From Flavobacteriaceae bacterium UJ101 (GTDB lineage Bacteria > Bacteroidota > Bacteroidia > Flavobacteriales > UJ101), in contig CP016269.1 of assembly GCA_001880285.1 (NCBI GenBank), forward strand, positions 1,560,501 to 1,624,500: a stretch of 64,000 nucleotides of DNA. The letters are read 5' to 3'. A program made the translations under genes and the position numbers. The notes under the pieces were generated by a model that was not told where the DNA came from, did no database searches, and worked only from the letters and a program-made list of their open reading frames with translations. Shown one piece after another: positions 53,601-63,164 of the stretch; within the stretch, counting starts at the first letter, position 1, and the number at the start of each line of letters is the position of its first letter.

Positions 53601-56600
53601 ATTGTTTCTAAAGGAGCTGTATTATTTAATGCAACCGATAAAGATACAGGTATTGTGCGATTTAATCAGAATAGTAGTTTAACACCAAGTCCAATTGCGG
53701 CTGGAGGTACAATTAGTTCAGATGTTGTTAAAGAAAATGTGGAAGAAGTATGGAACCAAAATGTTCTAGAATATCCTTTACATGATGTGGTGCGTGTTTG
53801 GGAAGCTCCTTTTGATGGAACGGTAAAAATAGAAGGTACTGTTACAGTATTAGCTCCACAAGGAACGGAAGATATAGACTATGATGGAGATGAATACGAT
53901 CAGGCTGATGGAGTACAAGTGAGTATTGATTTAGGAAATCAATCGAATGAAGGAAAGGCATCTAATTTGTGGAAAAAGAAGCTGAATAAACCAGAAAATA
54001 AAGCTACGACGGTTTCAGAAACACATATGCTGACAGGAAAATTAGTTAAAAAAGGACAAAGAATTTATTTTAGAGTACAATCAGGAAATATAGAACGAGC
54101 AAATGGTGCTTTTGATGATGTTGATTGGAATCCTATAATTACCTTTACGGATAGTAAACATCATACAGGGAATAATCCGGATACTCAAAAAGCTTATTCT
54201 TACAAAGCCTCAGAAGGTTTTGTAGTAGAAAATGATGAACCGTTTACTGTTTTTCCAAAAGAAGATGGACATCGAACAGCAGTTAAAATTGAAGGCCAGT
54301 TTACAAAACCTGTAACTAGTGATGCTATTTCCGTACAGGTTTATAAGATAGACCGAATAAAAGAAAATGAAGAAGAGCGTGTTGAGAAGACTTTAAAGTG
54401 GTGTAAAACGTTCACTTCTGAAGAAGCCTTTGATGATCTTTTAACAGCTTCGTTTGAGTTAGCTTCTTTAGAAGAAGGCGAAGACGGACACAATTTAAAA
54501 ATAGAGTTCAATTCCGACACTAATATAGAGTGGAATAAAATCCAATGGGATGCTCGCATGACGCAATATGATGAAGGGAATTATACGAAAAAGAATCCTA
54601 GAATAGGGGGAAAGTTAATACCTAGCACTACTCAAGAGTATTTATCCTCTTATATTGACGTTAAAGAAAATTCTTTAGAAGAAAAAGTTGATTATGGAAA
54701 TAATGTATGGTGGTCTTCTTTATTTTTAGATCATAAACCTTTTAAAGAAGGAAAAATAGAAGTTACCATTGATTCTTCAGTTAATGGACAGCAATATTTT
54801 ATGATAGGATTATCACCAGAAACTGATAAAGAAAAAAGTTATTCTTATGAAGGAGTTGATTATGCATTATATAATAGAAATTTTTCTGGTCAAATTTATG
54901 AAAAAGGGAATTATATAAATGGAGTGTCGTTTGCCGTTAGTTCTGGAGATATTTTGAGTGTAGAATTAAAAGATAATAAAGTTAATTATTTTGTTAATAA
55001 TCAAATAGTATACACATCTCATGCATCTTCTTTAGATGAGAAATATGTAGGACATCTTGTCTTTTATAATCCAAGAAATGCGAAACAAAATTATGGTATT
55101 GGAGCAAAAGATATTAAAATTACAGATTACACAACCAATTCAACTATATCACTAAAATCGAATGAAAGTCAACCTTATCATGCAAACTATATAAAAGTAG
55201 AAAATCATATTATAAAACCATTGCGACAATCATCTGGAAAACGAATTGCAAGATTAGAATATAAAGAAGGATTTAAAGAGGGAAGAGTTGATTTTGATGT
55301 GAGTACAGGAGCGAATTTAAGACATATAGTGGGGTTATCTGATGGAGAAATAACCACAGGTTATGTTAATTATGCTATAAAGAATACGAAATATGCTATT
55401 TATTTAGACAATCGTAATGCTCAGGGGAATTATTTCACGCTATATGAAAATGGAATAGCAATTTCAAATAATAGTGGTAATACATATAATCAATACTATG
55501 AAGATGGAGAAACATTCTCTATAGAAGTGGTTAACGGAAAAGTATATTATTATAAGAGTTCTCAAGAAGAACCGATTTATATTTCACAAAATGTTCCGAC
55601 AGCTAATGAATATAACTTGATAATTTCGGGAACCAATGAATTTTCTCCAACGGCTTATATTTCAAATGTTAAAATAGCCGATTATGCTAATGATAATCAT
55701 AATGTCTCTTGTGATGGTTCTTCTAATATTGAGTCTTTTGGAACACTAGATGGAGAAGAAACCTATCCTTATGTAGATTATGGTGTGAAGGCAGAACATG
55801 CTATTGAAGGGGCCTGGTATATGGTTCAAGATATAGAAACGGATAAGTTAAAAGTAACACCAGCTTTAACTTTTACAGATACGACAAAGGCCAATGGTTC
55901 GGTAGTATTATCTGTTAAAAGTGCCGACCAAGTACAGTTATTAGGAAAACAAACCTTGACGTATGTGAATGGTATTGTAACACCATCGGTTATACCTTTA
56001 GAAGTAGAAGCAGAAAAAGGTGATCAATTGTGGATTGAATATACGACAGAAGATGTGACATTTGTAGGAAATATTAATCAAGGAACCACGGTTAAAAAGA
56101 ACGTAAACATTACGGAATTAGATACACCTTTATGTATTACAACGCCAGAATTAAACTTATCAGGACAGCATACCGCTACACAAAATTATGAAGCAGTTAC
56201 CATTAATTCAACCGCAACGATGAGTACAGCAGTTGAAGTTGAGTATAAAGGAGGTGAAGTAGTTCATTTAAAACCGAGTTTTCATGCGGATAGTAGTAAT
56301 TCAGGACAATTCCATGCTTTTATAGATGATTCGAATTGTGGACCTGATCAAGTATTATTAAATGATGATGTGCTTGGAAATGTATTTACCAATATTGTGA
56401 ATGATAAATTTGGACCAATGTACCGCCATTGGGGGCAATTTGTGTATAACGGTAATCCGGATCGATTAGCAAGTCCAATAGATGAAAGTTTATTAGTAGG
56501 ATCGGATGATCAATACCAAACGGAAGATGATATTCCTGAATTGCCAACCGGTGTTTCAGAAACAGGAAAAGAATATACAACAGATGAATTAGATACTTTA

Positions 56601-59600
56601 AGTGCTAATAATGAATACAAGCCAGAAGACGAAATCTTTGTTGAAATGATTCCAAAGTTAGTGGTAGAAAGAAATGAAGACCAAAGTTATCAGGATATAA
56701 AACCATTATGGCAAGGACAAGACCCCGAAAGTTATATTGTAAAAGAAGAAATGAGTTCTACTCGTTTAGGAGAAGATGATATTCGTCCATTTTCAGTGCA
56801 ATTAGAAGAAATGTTAGCCAATGTTTCAACTGAAGGTGAAGGAGAAGGAACCATTTGTACATTAGAAGGTGGAATGGCTTATGGTGTTCCAAAGAAAACC
56901 AAAACCAAAAGTACTAGTTATGCTTTAGGAGGTTCTACACCTATTGGTGGAGGAAGTTATTCAGAAAGTAATGGTTCAACCGAACAATTATTAGACTTTA
57001 TGGATATAAACGGAGACCGTTATCCTGATGTTGTAGGGAAATCGACTATTCAATATACTGAAACGACAGGAAAATTAGGTTCTTTATCGAAAGCTTACGA
57101 AGGAGGTATCAATGAGTCCAATAATAAATCGAAAGGAATTACTGCAGGAGGATCTTATTCACATTCTGGACCTGTAGCAAGTGGACAAGTTACAAAAACC
57201 AGAACCGTTATAGTAATGAATGATTCAGGAAAAATGGAGTCTAAAACGGAAACATATGTAGAAAAGTATACTTCTGCTAGAGCTTCTGCAAGTTTTGGAC
57301 TATCAGGTCAGGTTTCAGAAAATGAAGATGATGCCGAACATACCTTTTTGGATCTCAACGGAGATGGTCTTCCTGATAAACTCTATAAAGGAGGGATGGT
57401 TGCTATAAATTATGGTTACCATTTTGGAGAAAAGACCGAATGGGGATTCAATACCATAAGAGAAGGAAAATCCATTAATGTGGGAGGTGGAATTAATTTT
57501 GGAGGAAGTGTTACAGCTTTAACGTCTAATTCAAGAGAAAAAGGAAGTGGTAGTATTCAGATAGGAACCGGAATGTCGTGGTCTAAAACAACTGTGAATT
57601 ATAGTATTACCGATGTAAATAGCGATGGGTTACCCGATTTAGTTCGAAAAGTAACGATAGGTGTTGATGATAAAGGAATGGACACAGAAGCAAAATTAAT
57701 GGTTTCATTAAATTTAGGAGATCGTTTTGCTTCTGAAATTGAATGGAATGGAGCTTCTCAAATTAACCAAAGTCGTTCCTTTGGTATGTCAGGAAATTTA
57801 GCCTTTACGGTTTGTATCCCTATTTTACCACCACCATTAGATGCTGTTAAAATTTGTGTCAACCCATCAGGTGGTTTAAATACCGGCTTTAGTCGTGATG
57901 AGTACCAATTAACGGATATTGATGCCGATGGATTTATTGATGTGGTAGAAAGTAATGAAGAAGGGGAATTAAAAACGTACCGTTCCACCATCGCCCGTAC
58001 CAACAAATTAAAATCCGTAACCAACCCGTTAGGCGGTCGTTATACGGTTGATTATGCGAAAAGTGCTGCAACCTATGACCATCCAAATGGAAAATGGGTG
58101 ATGAGTTCCGTAGAAGTAGATGATGGAATTCATGATGATGGAGCTAATATGAAAACGGCTTTTCGTTATGGAAAAGGAAAATACGATCGTCATGAGCGTG
58201 AATTCTTAGGTTTTGGTAAAGTGATGGCAGAAAGTTTAGATCAAAACGATGTCGTATACCGAACCGCTACACAAGAGTTTGATGTAAGCGACTATTATAA
58301 AGCAGGAAACTTAACCGCTTCCTATTTAGAAGATAAAGACGGAAAGAAATATACCAAAAGTACCAATGAATATTATGTATATAGTGTAACGGATAGCACA
58401 GATGATAATTACCAATTTAGTGTACCAACAACGGTAAATGAAGAAACCAACAAACCACGTATTTGTTCGGACAGAGGAATTGGATTTACCCCAATGAAGT
58501 ATGCAGAAAGTAAAGCCTATGAAGGGCAGGAAACAGCGGCTACGTTAACACAAAGTTTTTATGAGTATTATCTAAACGGTCATTTTGGAGATTTGAAATC
58601 TTACAAATATACTGATAAAGGTACCTTAAGTAATACAGGAAGTGGTTCGTATAATTATATGACAAGTATTGAATATAAAACATATGATAAAACGAATCGT
58701 ATTTATGGATTGCCAACTCGTGTAAAGGTTCAGGACCAATCAGGTAACCTGTACCGTCAAACGGAGGCAACGTACCAGGATGGCTTTGCGAATCATATTA
58801 CCCAAGTACGTCAGCAATTAAACGATACCGATTGGGCAGAAACGGATATCGAATACGATCGTTATGGAAATATTACGAAGAAGACCTTACCGGCGAATAA
58901 GAACAACGAACGTATGTGGTACAAATACCGTTACGATCGTGATTACGATATGTATGTAGAACGTATTGACGATGCCTTTGAATACCGTACTGAATTTGAA
59001 GAATTTGATTATCGTTACGGAATCCCATTAGTAACACGGGATTATAATGACTATGAAATTCATAAAACGATTGATGAATATGGACGTTTAGAAACCGTAA
59101 CAGGACCCAACGAGTTGGCAAATGGAGTAGATTACACGATAGCATTCGAATACCACCCAATCGCTGAAGTGACTGCTGACAGCTCACAGCCGAGAGCCAT
59201 CAAACAGCCAGCCTATGCGATTACCAAGCATTATGATGAGGAACATCCTGGTGATGATTTGGAAACCATCACCTTTGTAGATGGAACGGGTCGAGCGATA
59301 CAAGTGAAAAAAGATGGAAAAATTATCGATAAGGATAATCCAACTTATTCAGAACACGGTTTGATTGTAAGTGGTCGAGCGTTCTTTGATGATTATGGAA
59401 GAGTACAAAAAGCCTATTATCCAAGTTGGGAACATGGTTTTGATAATAAAACAACGTTTAACACCACTTTTGATGCTGTTACGCCAACGCAAACGACCTA
59501 TGATGTATTAGATCGAGCAGTAGTAACCAAGCTGCCAGATGGTTCAGAAACGAAGATGACCTATTCTACGGATAATAGTACACTATTGAAAACAATGGTG

Positions 59601-62501
59601 GAAGATGCTGAAGGTGGTAAAAAAGGAAGTTTTACGAATGGTAGTGGTTTAACGATGAAAGTGGAAGAAAAAGGAAGTTCTGATGATCCGTATAATATTG
59701 TAACAACGTATGAGTACAACCCAATAAACGAGTTGTTAAAAGTAATCGACACCAAAGGAAATGAAATTGTTTCAACATATGATTTAGCAGGAAGAAGAAC
59801 CAGTGTTACCCATCCTGATGCTGGAACCAGTACGTTTAAGTATGATACTTCAAGTAATTTAGTAGAGAAGCAAACAGCTAATTTGGCCACCCAAGGAGGG
59901 ACTTCGATTACGTATGATTACGATTATACACGATTGGTTGGAGTGAATTATCCAGAGCATCCAGAGAATAATGTGAAGTATTATTACGGAAACAAGCATG
60001 CGAACCATAACCGAATTGGACGCTTGGTATTGCAGGAAGATGCAACCGGAGCACAAGAATTTTATTATGGACGTTTAGGTGAACTAACCGAGGTACGTAG
60101 AACCTTAATTGTACCAAATAATGCCATTGCAACCTATGTAACCAAATGGCGTTATGATAGTTGGAATCGTTTACAAGAAATGATTTACCCGGATGAAGAG
60201 AAAATCACGTATGATTATAACTCAGGCGGTTTATTAGAAAGTGTAAAAGGCGAGAAAACCTTTACGTATAACTATGTGAATCAATTAGGTTATGATAAAT
60301 TCGAGCAACGTACGTATTTAAAATATTGTAACGGAGCTGAAACTAAATATACCTATGAAAATGATCGAAGACGCTTAAGCAACCTAAGTGTGTGGGACGG
60401 AGCCGGAAAAGATGGAAACGGTGCTCATAATCAAATTATAAACAATGCCTATACGTATGATAAGGTAAGTAATGTATTAGGTGTAACCAACTCCGCTAGT
60501 TCTTATGAATCAAGCGTGATAAGCGGTGTCACTTCGAGTGCCGCAGGCGTATCGAGAAGTGTGGGCGGATCAATGAGTCATGAATACACCTATGATGGCT
60601 TATACCGTTTAAAAATAGGAACGGGAACGTTTACAGGTGGTAATGGTAAAACAGCCAGCTATGAATTAACGATGGGTTATGATAATTTACATAACATCAC
60701 CAGTAAGAAACAAGAAGTAGAACAAAGCGGAATTATGTTTGACGGAGCCTTAAAGAGTGGATACGATTTAAGTTATACGTATAACGAAGAACGTCCACAC
60801 CAAATGGCGATGGTAGCAGACGACAACTACCGCACAGAGGGTACCGCAACTCAAAACCCAAAACACGAAACCCATAACTATCAATACGATGCCAATGGAA
60901 ACTTGATTTATGTGAATACGGCTAGAGTAAAAGCAGATGAACATACCGAAGATAAGGTACATGAACGAAAGCTATTATGGGATGAAGAGAATCGTTTAGA
61001 AGCGATTAGTGATAACGGTTATGTAAGCAATTATTGGTATGATGCTGCAGGTGAACGTACGGTTAAGACCAGTGGCGATGGAGAAGGGGTTTATGTACAA
61101 AGTGTATTTGCAGGCGGAAGAACCCAAACCACCGACTTTATCTTATATGTGAATCCGTATTTAGTGGTTCGAAACGGTGGTGCGTATACCAAACATATTT
61201 ACATGGGTGGACAACGTATTGTAAGTAAGTTAGGCGATATGGATAGCTTTGGAGAAGACCCAAGACGAATTGAATATGCAGGAAGCGAAGCCGAAGAACA
61301 AAATGGTGAAAGTATTATGCCAGATTACGAAGCAAAATACAAGCTAAGTTATGAAGTAATGAAAGCACGTTACGATAGTTTACAAGTGCCTTATCATGGA
61401 ACTGACAATGACGATTACCAAGGTGGAACAGGTTTCTGTTGCGATCCTGTCACTTCGAGTACCGAAGGTGTATCGAGAAGTAGTAGAGTAGCCCAAAACG
61501 AAAACCCAGAACTCTACCAATATTATTACCATGCAGACCATTTGGGAAGTTCTTCGTATATTACCGACCTAAACGGCGAAGTAGCACAACATATTGAATA
61601 CGTACCGTTTGGAGAAGTGTTCATTGAAGAACGAAACAATACATGGAATACCCCGTACTTGTTTAATGGTAAGGAATTAGATGAAGAAACTGGATTGTAT
61701 TACTATGGAGCAAGGTATTATAATCCTAGGGTGAGTCAGTGGTTGAGTGTGGATCCAATTGCGTTGTATGACCCAATAAATGAAGTAGAACATTATTTAG
61801 ATGGACAACACAATGGAGGATACTTTAATCCACGAAACACTTCTGTGTATGGGTATACGTATCAGAATCCAATTGTTTATGTTGATCCGAATGGTAAGCA
61901 GAATGTAATAGGAGGAATAGGTATTAATAACCGAATGACAGGAGAAGTAATGCATAAAACTATTTCTGGAGAAAGTTTAGAACAACATGAACAAGTTGTT
62001 GCTAATGTTATAGATATAGTTTTACCTATTGAAGATACTAGAAGAGCAATACATGGGACTAATATAGCAGGAGAAGAAGACCCTATTACAGAAGGAGAAA
62101 TTGGTGTAGTAATTGTTTCAGCAGTAGCAAAACCATTAAAGTTATTACAAAAAGTTAAAAAGTTTGGAGGTAAGGCTTGGAAATGGGTTAAAGGGTTGTT
62201 TAAGAAAAGTAAAAAAACTCCTACCCCAAAACCTGGAACTCGGTATGAACCAAAAGATCTTCAAGAACAATTAACTTTAGAGGAAGCAAAAGGAGGTGCA
62301 GGTAAACCAATTATGAAAGGTAAATTGAAAGATAAAAAGTATGACCCAGAGAAGGGGACACATGATAAATATGGTCACAATCATGATCATGGTGATGGTA
62401 CTAGTACTGAGATTCATTATGATGTTGATAGAAAAACTGGTAAGGGTTCTGGGTATAAAATTAAAGATGATACTAATGCGAAAAGTAGAGGGAATAATTA
62501 A
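50616..62501 (+). CDS. Giant SpvB/TcC-like RHS-repeat polymorphic toxin
   Basis: This protein has 3961 residues. The N-terminal part (to about 500) includes a hydrophobic stretch (20-45) that may serve as export signal. A SpvB domain starts near 508 (PPARNGMAPSLGIQYNSDGG). Six FG-GAP/Asp-box repeats such as LVDINGDGLADKVYK lie near 885, 985, 2128, 2245, 2330 and 2431. Two inserted modules (about 1366-1506 and 1526-1692) resemble those of the upstream protein. RHS/YD repeats fill about 2470-3640. The RHS core end HADHLGSSSYITDLNGEVAQ through GLYYYGARYYNPRVSQW and PIVYVDPNG closes the shell. The tip (about 3760-3961) is AT-rich and holds LTLEEAKGGAGKPIM and a His-rich GHNHDHGDG segment. An RNase-like tip is possible, but the family was not identified. 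Confidence 0.9.
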   Translation: MEFIETKNQSNIVSPRVKKAMGSFITWALLAQSYLGYGAIRPNHTEKVIEIKNYGNDLNPIKKEISFVNSEEDKKENKDEKATKSETVDKIVKKSNRTLKAVKTVVAYKATLKEGTIGAFAGRKLDNPADNIFHIKINQQPTISDKVWLEYELNGLANAQSVSKSINDRLATGGYLIKTKIGWSKQREPLNPVWLKKGDNSIQFSLPENTKYGYQIKNIRLVIEKNNNDEALIVEKNHTLYNNKGYVKGFIQGMDPEAQILVDGKAVIYKNGVFETIVSMETPQPVKIEAILSNGKKEEKTLNFTQNHKADYTYAINNTHQTVSKYFEKGISNQLKIKGAELEVNEKALKGTEKISITTLRHIDLPALDMGMTNTTKDFKGYRFLPHGEHFKEGAIVKLAYDRTKIPNGYTENDIKTYYFDTKTHHWVALERDSIDKKNQIIISKTTHFTDMINGVIQTPESPESQGFAPTSMSDIKAADPTAKIQVMAAPSANQRGSATTSYSFEMPPARNGMAPSLGIQYNSDGGSGWLGEGWDLNIPSITVDTRWGVPRYNGDLETETYSFNGSMLAMLDDEGNPAVAHRGDQIKRENERRFYPRKEGSFSKIVRKGDGFGNTIWEVTDKKGTVYTYGDKNGVDDDGAVLKGTALDVASGKLKDDVIVEWRLSKIEELHGDYIEYYYDQVEEEVKGDLKSRALYLKKVVAGQDGSGDITEIVFTQKSEEKIRKTNNARYGFLTSNHQLLDRVDVKFEGKTLRSYGFTYDTGAFSKKRLKTITQYNSEGKEFNHHDLDYYNDVAYEKDKETYKPFKTELENLNAHDDGVKGEGVIGALGKASSLSGTQSKGNSFGLGLSVDFPSDKKFTCKGPLSVGGSFSYASSKGEGKLVLVDINGDGLADKVYKSGSSLFYRPNLTSNADENGYNSLSDETDINIEYGDPVAIQGTSNFLKTKGKTTAGGFNIGYTSCSNFGVDAGVNIANSESETQVYFQDVNGDGLIDIVSKGAVLFNATDKDTGIVRFNQNSSLTPSPIAAGGTISSDVVKENVEEVWNQNVLEYPLHDVVRVWEAPFDGTVKIEGTVTVLAPQGTEDIDYDGDEYDQADGVQVSIDLGNQSNEGKASNLWKKKLNKPENKATTVSETHMLTGKLVKKGQRIYFRVQSGNIERANGAFDDVDWNPIITFTDSKHHTGNNPDTQKAYSYKASEGFVVENDEPFTVFPKEDGHRTAVKIEGQFTKPVTSDAISVQVYKIDRIKENEEERVEKTLKWCKTFTSEEAFDDLLTASFELASLEEGEDGHNLKIEFNSDTNIEWNKIQWDARMTQYDEGNYTKKNPRIGGKLIPSTTQEYLSSYIDVKENSLEEKVDYGNNVWWSSLFLDHKPFKEGKIEVTIDSSVNGQQYFMIGLSPETDKEKSYSYEGVDYALYNRNFSGQIYEKGNYINGVSFAVSSGDILSVELKDNKVNYFVNNQIVYTSHASSLDEKYVGHLVFYNPRNAKQNYGIGAKDIKITDYTTNSTISLKSNESQPYHANYIKVENHIIKPLRQSSGKRIARLEYKEGFKEGRVDFDVSTGANLRHIVGLSDGEITTGYVNYAIKNTKYAIYLDNRNAQGNYFTLYENGIAISNNSGNTYNQYYEDGETFSIEVVNGKVYYYKSSQEEPIYISQNVPTANEYNLIISGTNEFSPTAYISNVKIADYANDNHNVSCDGSSNIESFGTLDGEETYPYVDYGVKAEHAIEGAWYMVQDIETDKLKVTPALTFTDTTKANGSVVLSVKSADQVQLLGKQTLTYVNGIVTPSVIPLEVEAEKGDQLWIEYTTEDVTFVGNINQGTTVKKNVNITELDTPLCITTPELNLSGQHTATQNYEAVTINSTATMSTAVEVEYKGGEVVHLKPSFHADSSNSGQFHAFIDDSNCGPDQVLLNDDVLGNVFTNIVNDKFGPMYRHWGQFVYNGNPDRLASPIDESLLVGSDDQYQTEDDIPELPTGVSETGKEYTTDELDTLSANNEYKPEDEIFVEMIPKLVVERNEDQSYQDIKPLWQGQDPESYIVKEEMSSTRLGEDDIRPFSVQLEEMLANVSTEGEGEGTICTLEGGMAYGVPKKTKTKSTSYALGGSTPIGGGSYSESNGSTEQLLDFMDINGDRYPDVVGKSTIQYTETTGKLGSLSKAYEGGINESNNKSKGITAGGSYSHSGPVASGQVTKTRTVIVMNDSGKMESKTETYVEKYTSARASASFGLSGQVSENEDDAEHTFLDLNGDGLPDKLYKGGMVAINYGYHFGEKTEWGFNTIREGKSINVGGGINFGGSVTALTSNSREKGSGSIQIGTGMSWSKTTVNYSITDVNSDGLPDLVRKVTIGVDDKGMDTEAKLMVSLNLGDRFASEIEWNGASQINQSRSFGMSGNLAFTVCIPILPPPLDAVKICVNPSGGLNTGFSRDEYQLTDIDADGFIDVVESNEEGELKTYRSTIARTNKLKSVTNPLGGRYTVDYAKSAATYDHPNGKWVMSSVEVDDGIHDDGANMKTAFRYGKGKYDRHEREFLGFGKVMAESLDQNDVVYRTATQEFDVSDYYKAGNLTASYLEDKDGKKYTKSTNEYYVYSVTDSTDDNYQFSVPTTVNEETNKPRICSDRGIGFTPMKYAESKAYEGQETAATLTQSFYEYYLNGHFGDLKSYKYTDKGTLSNTGSGSYNYMTSIEYKTYDKTNRIYGLPTRVKVQDQSGNLYRQTEATYQDGFANHITQVRQQLNDTDWAETDIEYDRYGNITKKTLPANKNNERMWYKYRYDRDYDMYVERIDDAFEYRTEFEEFDYRYGIPLVTRDYNDYEIHKTIDEYGRLETVTGPNELANGVDYTIAFEYHPIAEVTADSSQPRAIKQPAYAITKHYDEEHPGDDLETITFVDGTGRAIQVKKDGKIIDKDNPTYSEHGLIVSGRAFFDDYGRVQKAYYPSWEHGFDNKTTFNTTFDAVTPTQTTYDVLDRAVVTKLPDGSETKMTYSTDNSTLLKTMVEDAEGGKKGSFTNGSGLTMKVEEKGSSDDPYNIVTTYEYNPINELLKVIDTKGNEIVSTYDLAGRRTSVTHPDAGTSTFKYDTSSNLVEKQTANLATQGGTSITYDYDYTRLVGVNYPEHPENNVKYYYGNKHANHNRIGRLVLQEDATGAQEFYYGRLGELTEVRRTLIVPNNAIATYVTKWRYDSWNRLQEMIYPDEEKITYDYNSGGLLESVKGEKTFTYNYVNQLGYDKFEQRTYLKYCNGAETKYTYENDRRRLSNLSVWDGAGKDGNGAHNQIINNAYTYDKVSNVLGVTNSASSYESSVISGVTSSAAGVSRSVGGSMSHEYTYDGLYRLKIGTGTFTGGNGKTASYELTMGYDNLHNITSKKQEVEQSGIMFDGALKSGYDLSYTYNEERPHQMAMVADDNYRTEGTATQNPKHETHNYQYDANGNLIYVNTARVKADEHTEDKVHERKLLWDEENRLEAISDNGYVSNYWYDAAGERTVKTSGDGEGVYVQSVFAGGRTQTTDFILYVNPYLVVRNGGAYTKHIYMGGQRIVSKLGDMDSFGEDPRRIEYAGSEAEEQNGESIMPDYEAKYKLSYEVMKARYDSLQVPYHGTDNDDYQGGTGFCCDPVTSSTEGVSRSSRVAQNENPELYQYYYHADHLGSSSYITDLNGEVAQHIEYVPFGEVFIEERNNTWNTPYLFNGKELDEETGLYYYGARYYNPRVSQWLSVDPIALYDPINEVEHYLDGQHNGGYFNPRNTSVYGYTYQNPIVYVDPNGKQNVIGGIGINNRMTGEVMHKTISGESLEQHEQVVANVIDIVLPIEDTRRAIHGTNIAGEEDPITEGEIGVVIVSAVAKPLKLLQKVKKFGGKAWKWVKGLFKKSKKTPTPKPGTRYEPKDLQEQLTLEEAKGGAGKPIMKGKLKDKKYDPEKGTHDKYGHNHDHGDGTSTEIHYDVDRKTGKGSGYKIKDDTNAKSRGNN
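60528..60560. repeat. Dispersed repeat inserted in frame in the RHS gene, copy A
   Basis: This 33-base element starts GTCACTTCGAGT and ends ATCGAGAAGT. The frame is kept, and it encodes VTSSAAGVSRS (residues 3305-3315) between RHS repeats. The arms match the intergenic copy at 7981. Confidence 0.85.
61449..61481. repeat. Dispersed repeat inserted in frame in the RHS gene, copy B
   Basis: This 33-base element with the same arms is read in the same frame as copy A, giving VTSSTEGVSRS (residues 3612-3622) just before the conserved HADHLGSS core. Confidence 0.85.
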
Positions 62502-62513
62502 CTATTGATAATT

Positions 62514-63008
62514 ATGAAAGTGATATATAAGGATAACATAGATTTATTAAATGGATTTTCTTATTTAAAAGAATATGTTGTATATGGAGTGAATTATATA
62601 GATAAGGAAAGAACTGAATACTTACTTATAAATGATTTTGAATTAATATATCCTAATTTATATTCATCATATTTTTTTGATATTATAGATGAAAGAGAGT
62701 CCATATATTGGACAAAGGATTCAATTGATCCAAAGTTTAATACAGTTAATGAGTTTTTAGCTCCATATTTTTTTGATAATTTAATAAACGCTTCCTTCAA
62801 AGAAAGTACTATTTTTCAAAAATATAAAGAATTGATGGATAAGGAGTTTTGTTCAAATCAGTATGAAAAGGCTATTATTTTAGATGAAAACTTGAATTGG
62901 GTTAGTTGTTCTTATTGTGATAATGTTTTTGAAATAAAAATGATTGATCAAGGTATTATAGTTTGTAGTAAGTGTAATAATAATAATAATAATCCTTTTC
63001 TATGTTAG
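62514..63008 (+). CDS. Probable immunity protein for the RHS toxin tip
   Basis: The start was set at ATG 62514 (164 residues), 12 bases after the toxin stop; an in-frame TTG at 62505 is less likely. The protein is acidic, cytoplasmic and rich in aromatic residues (YLLINDFELIYPNLYSSYFF). It ends in a small zinc-ribbon-like pair, CSYCDNVFEIKMIDQGIIVC followed by SKC. Position directly after a polymorphic toxin, the same strand and an AT-rich composition like the tip support an immunity role. No known Imm family was recognised. Confidence 0.7.
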   Translation: MKVIYKDNIDLLNGFSYLKEYVVYGVNYIDKERTEYLLINDFELIYPNLYSSYFFDIIDERESIYWTKDSIDPKFNTVNEFLAPYFFDNLINASFKESTIFQKYKELMDKEFCSNQYEKAIILDENLNWVSCSYCDNVFEIKMIDQGIIVCSKCNNNNNNPFLC

Positions 63009-63033
63009 TTTTTTTCTTGTTAGACCCTAGCTG

Positions 63034-63114
63034 GTCCAAGTCTGATAAAAAAGAGTTGAAGGCTCGTTCAAGATTGCATCTTGGACTTATAAATAAAGAC
63101 AGTTTGTAACTGTC
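63034..63114. other. Cluster of short stem-loops after the immunity gene
   Basis: GTCCAAG (63034-63040) pairs with CTTGGAC (63080-63086). Alternatively, CAAGAT-TGC-ATCTTG folds at 63069-63083. GACAGTT-TGT-AACTGTC folds at 63098-63114. No gene lies here. It may be a structured 3' untranslated region or a recombination remnant. Confidence 0.4.
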
Positions 63115-63132
63115 GGGTTAAAGTAAACAAAG

Positions 63133-63164
63133 CAGTCTAACGATAAAAAAGTTAGACTGTTTTT
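63133..63164 (+). terminator. Hairpin terminator of the toxin/immunity transcript
   Basis: CAGTCTAAC (63133-63141) and GTTAGACTG (63151-63159) are perfect complements, followed by TTTTT. It lies 125 bases after the immunity stop. Confidence 0.85.

Noticed and set aside
62505..62513. TTG start for the immunity protein
   Set aside because: An in-frame ATG follows three codons later and keeps a normal 12-base gap to the toxin stop.
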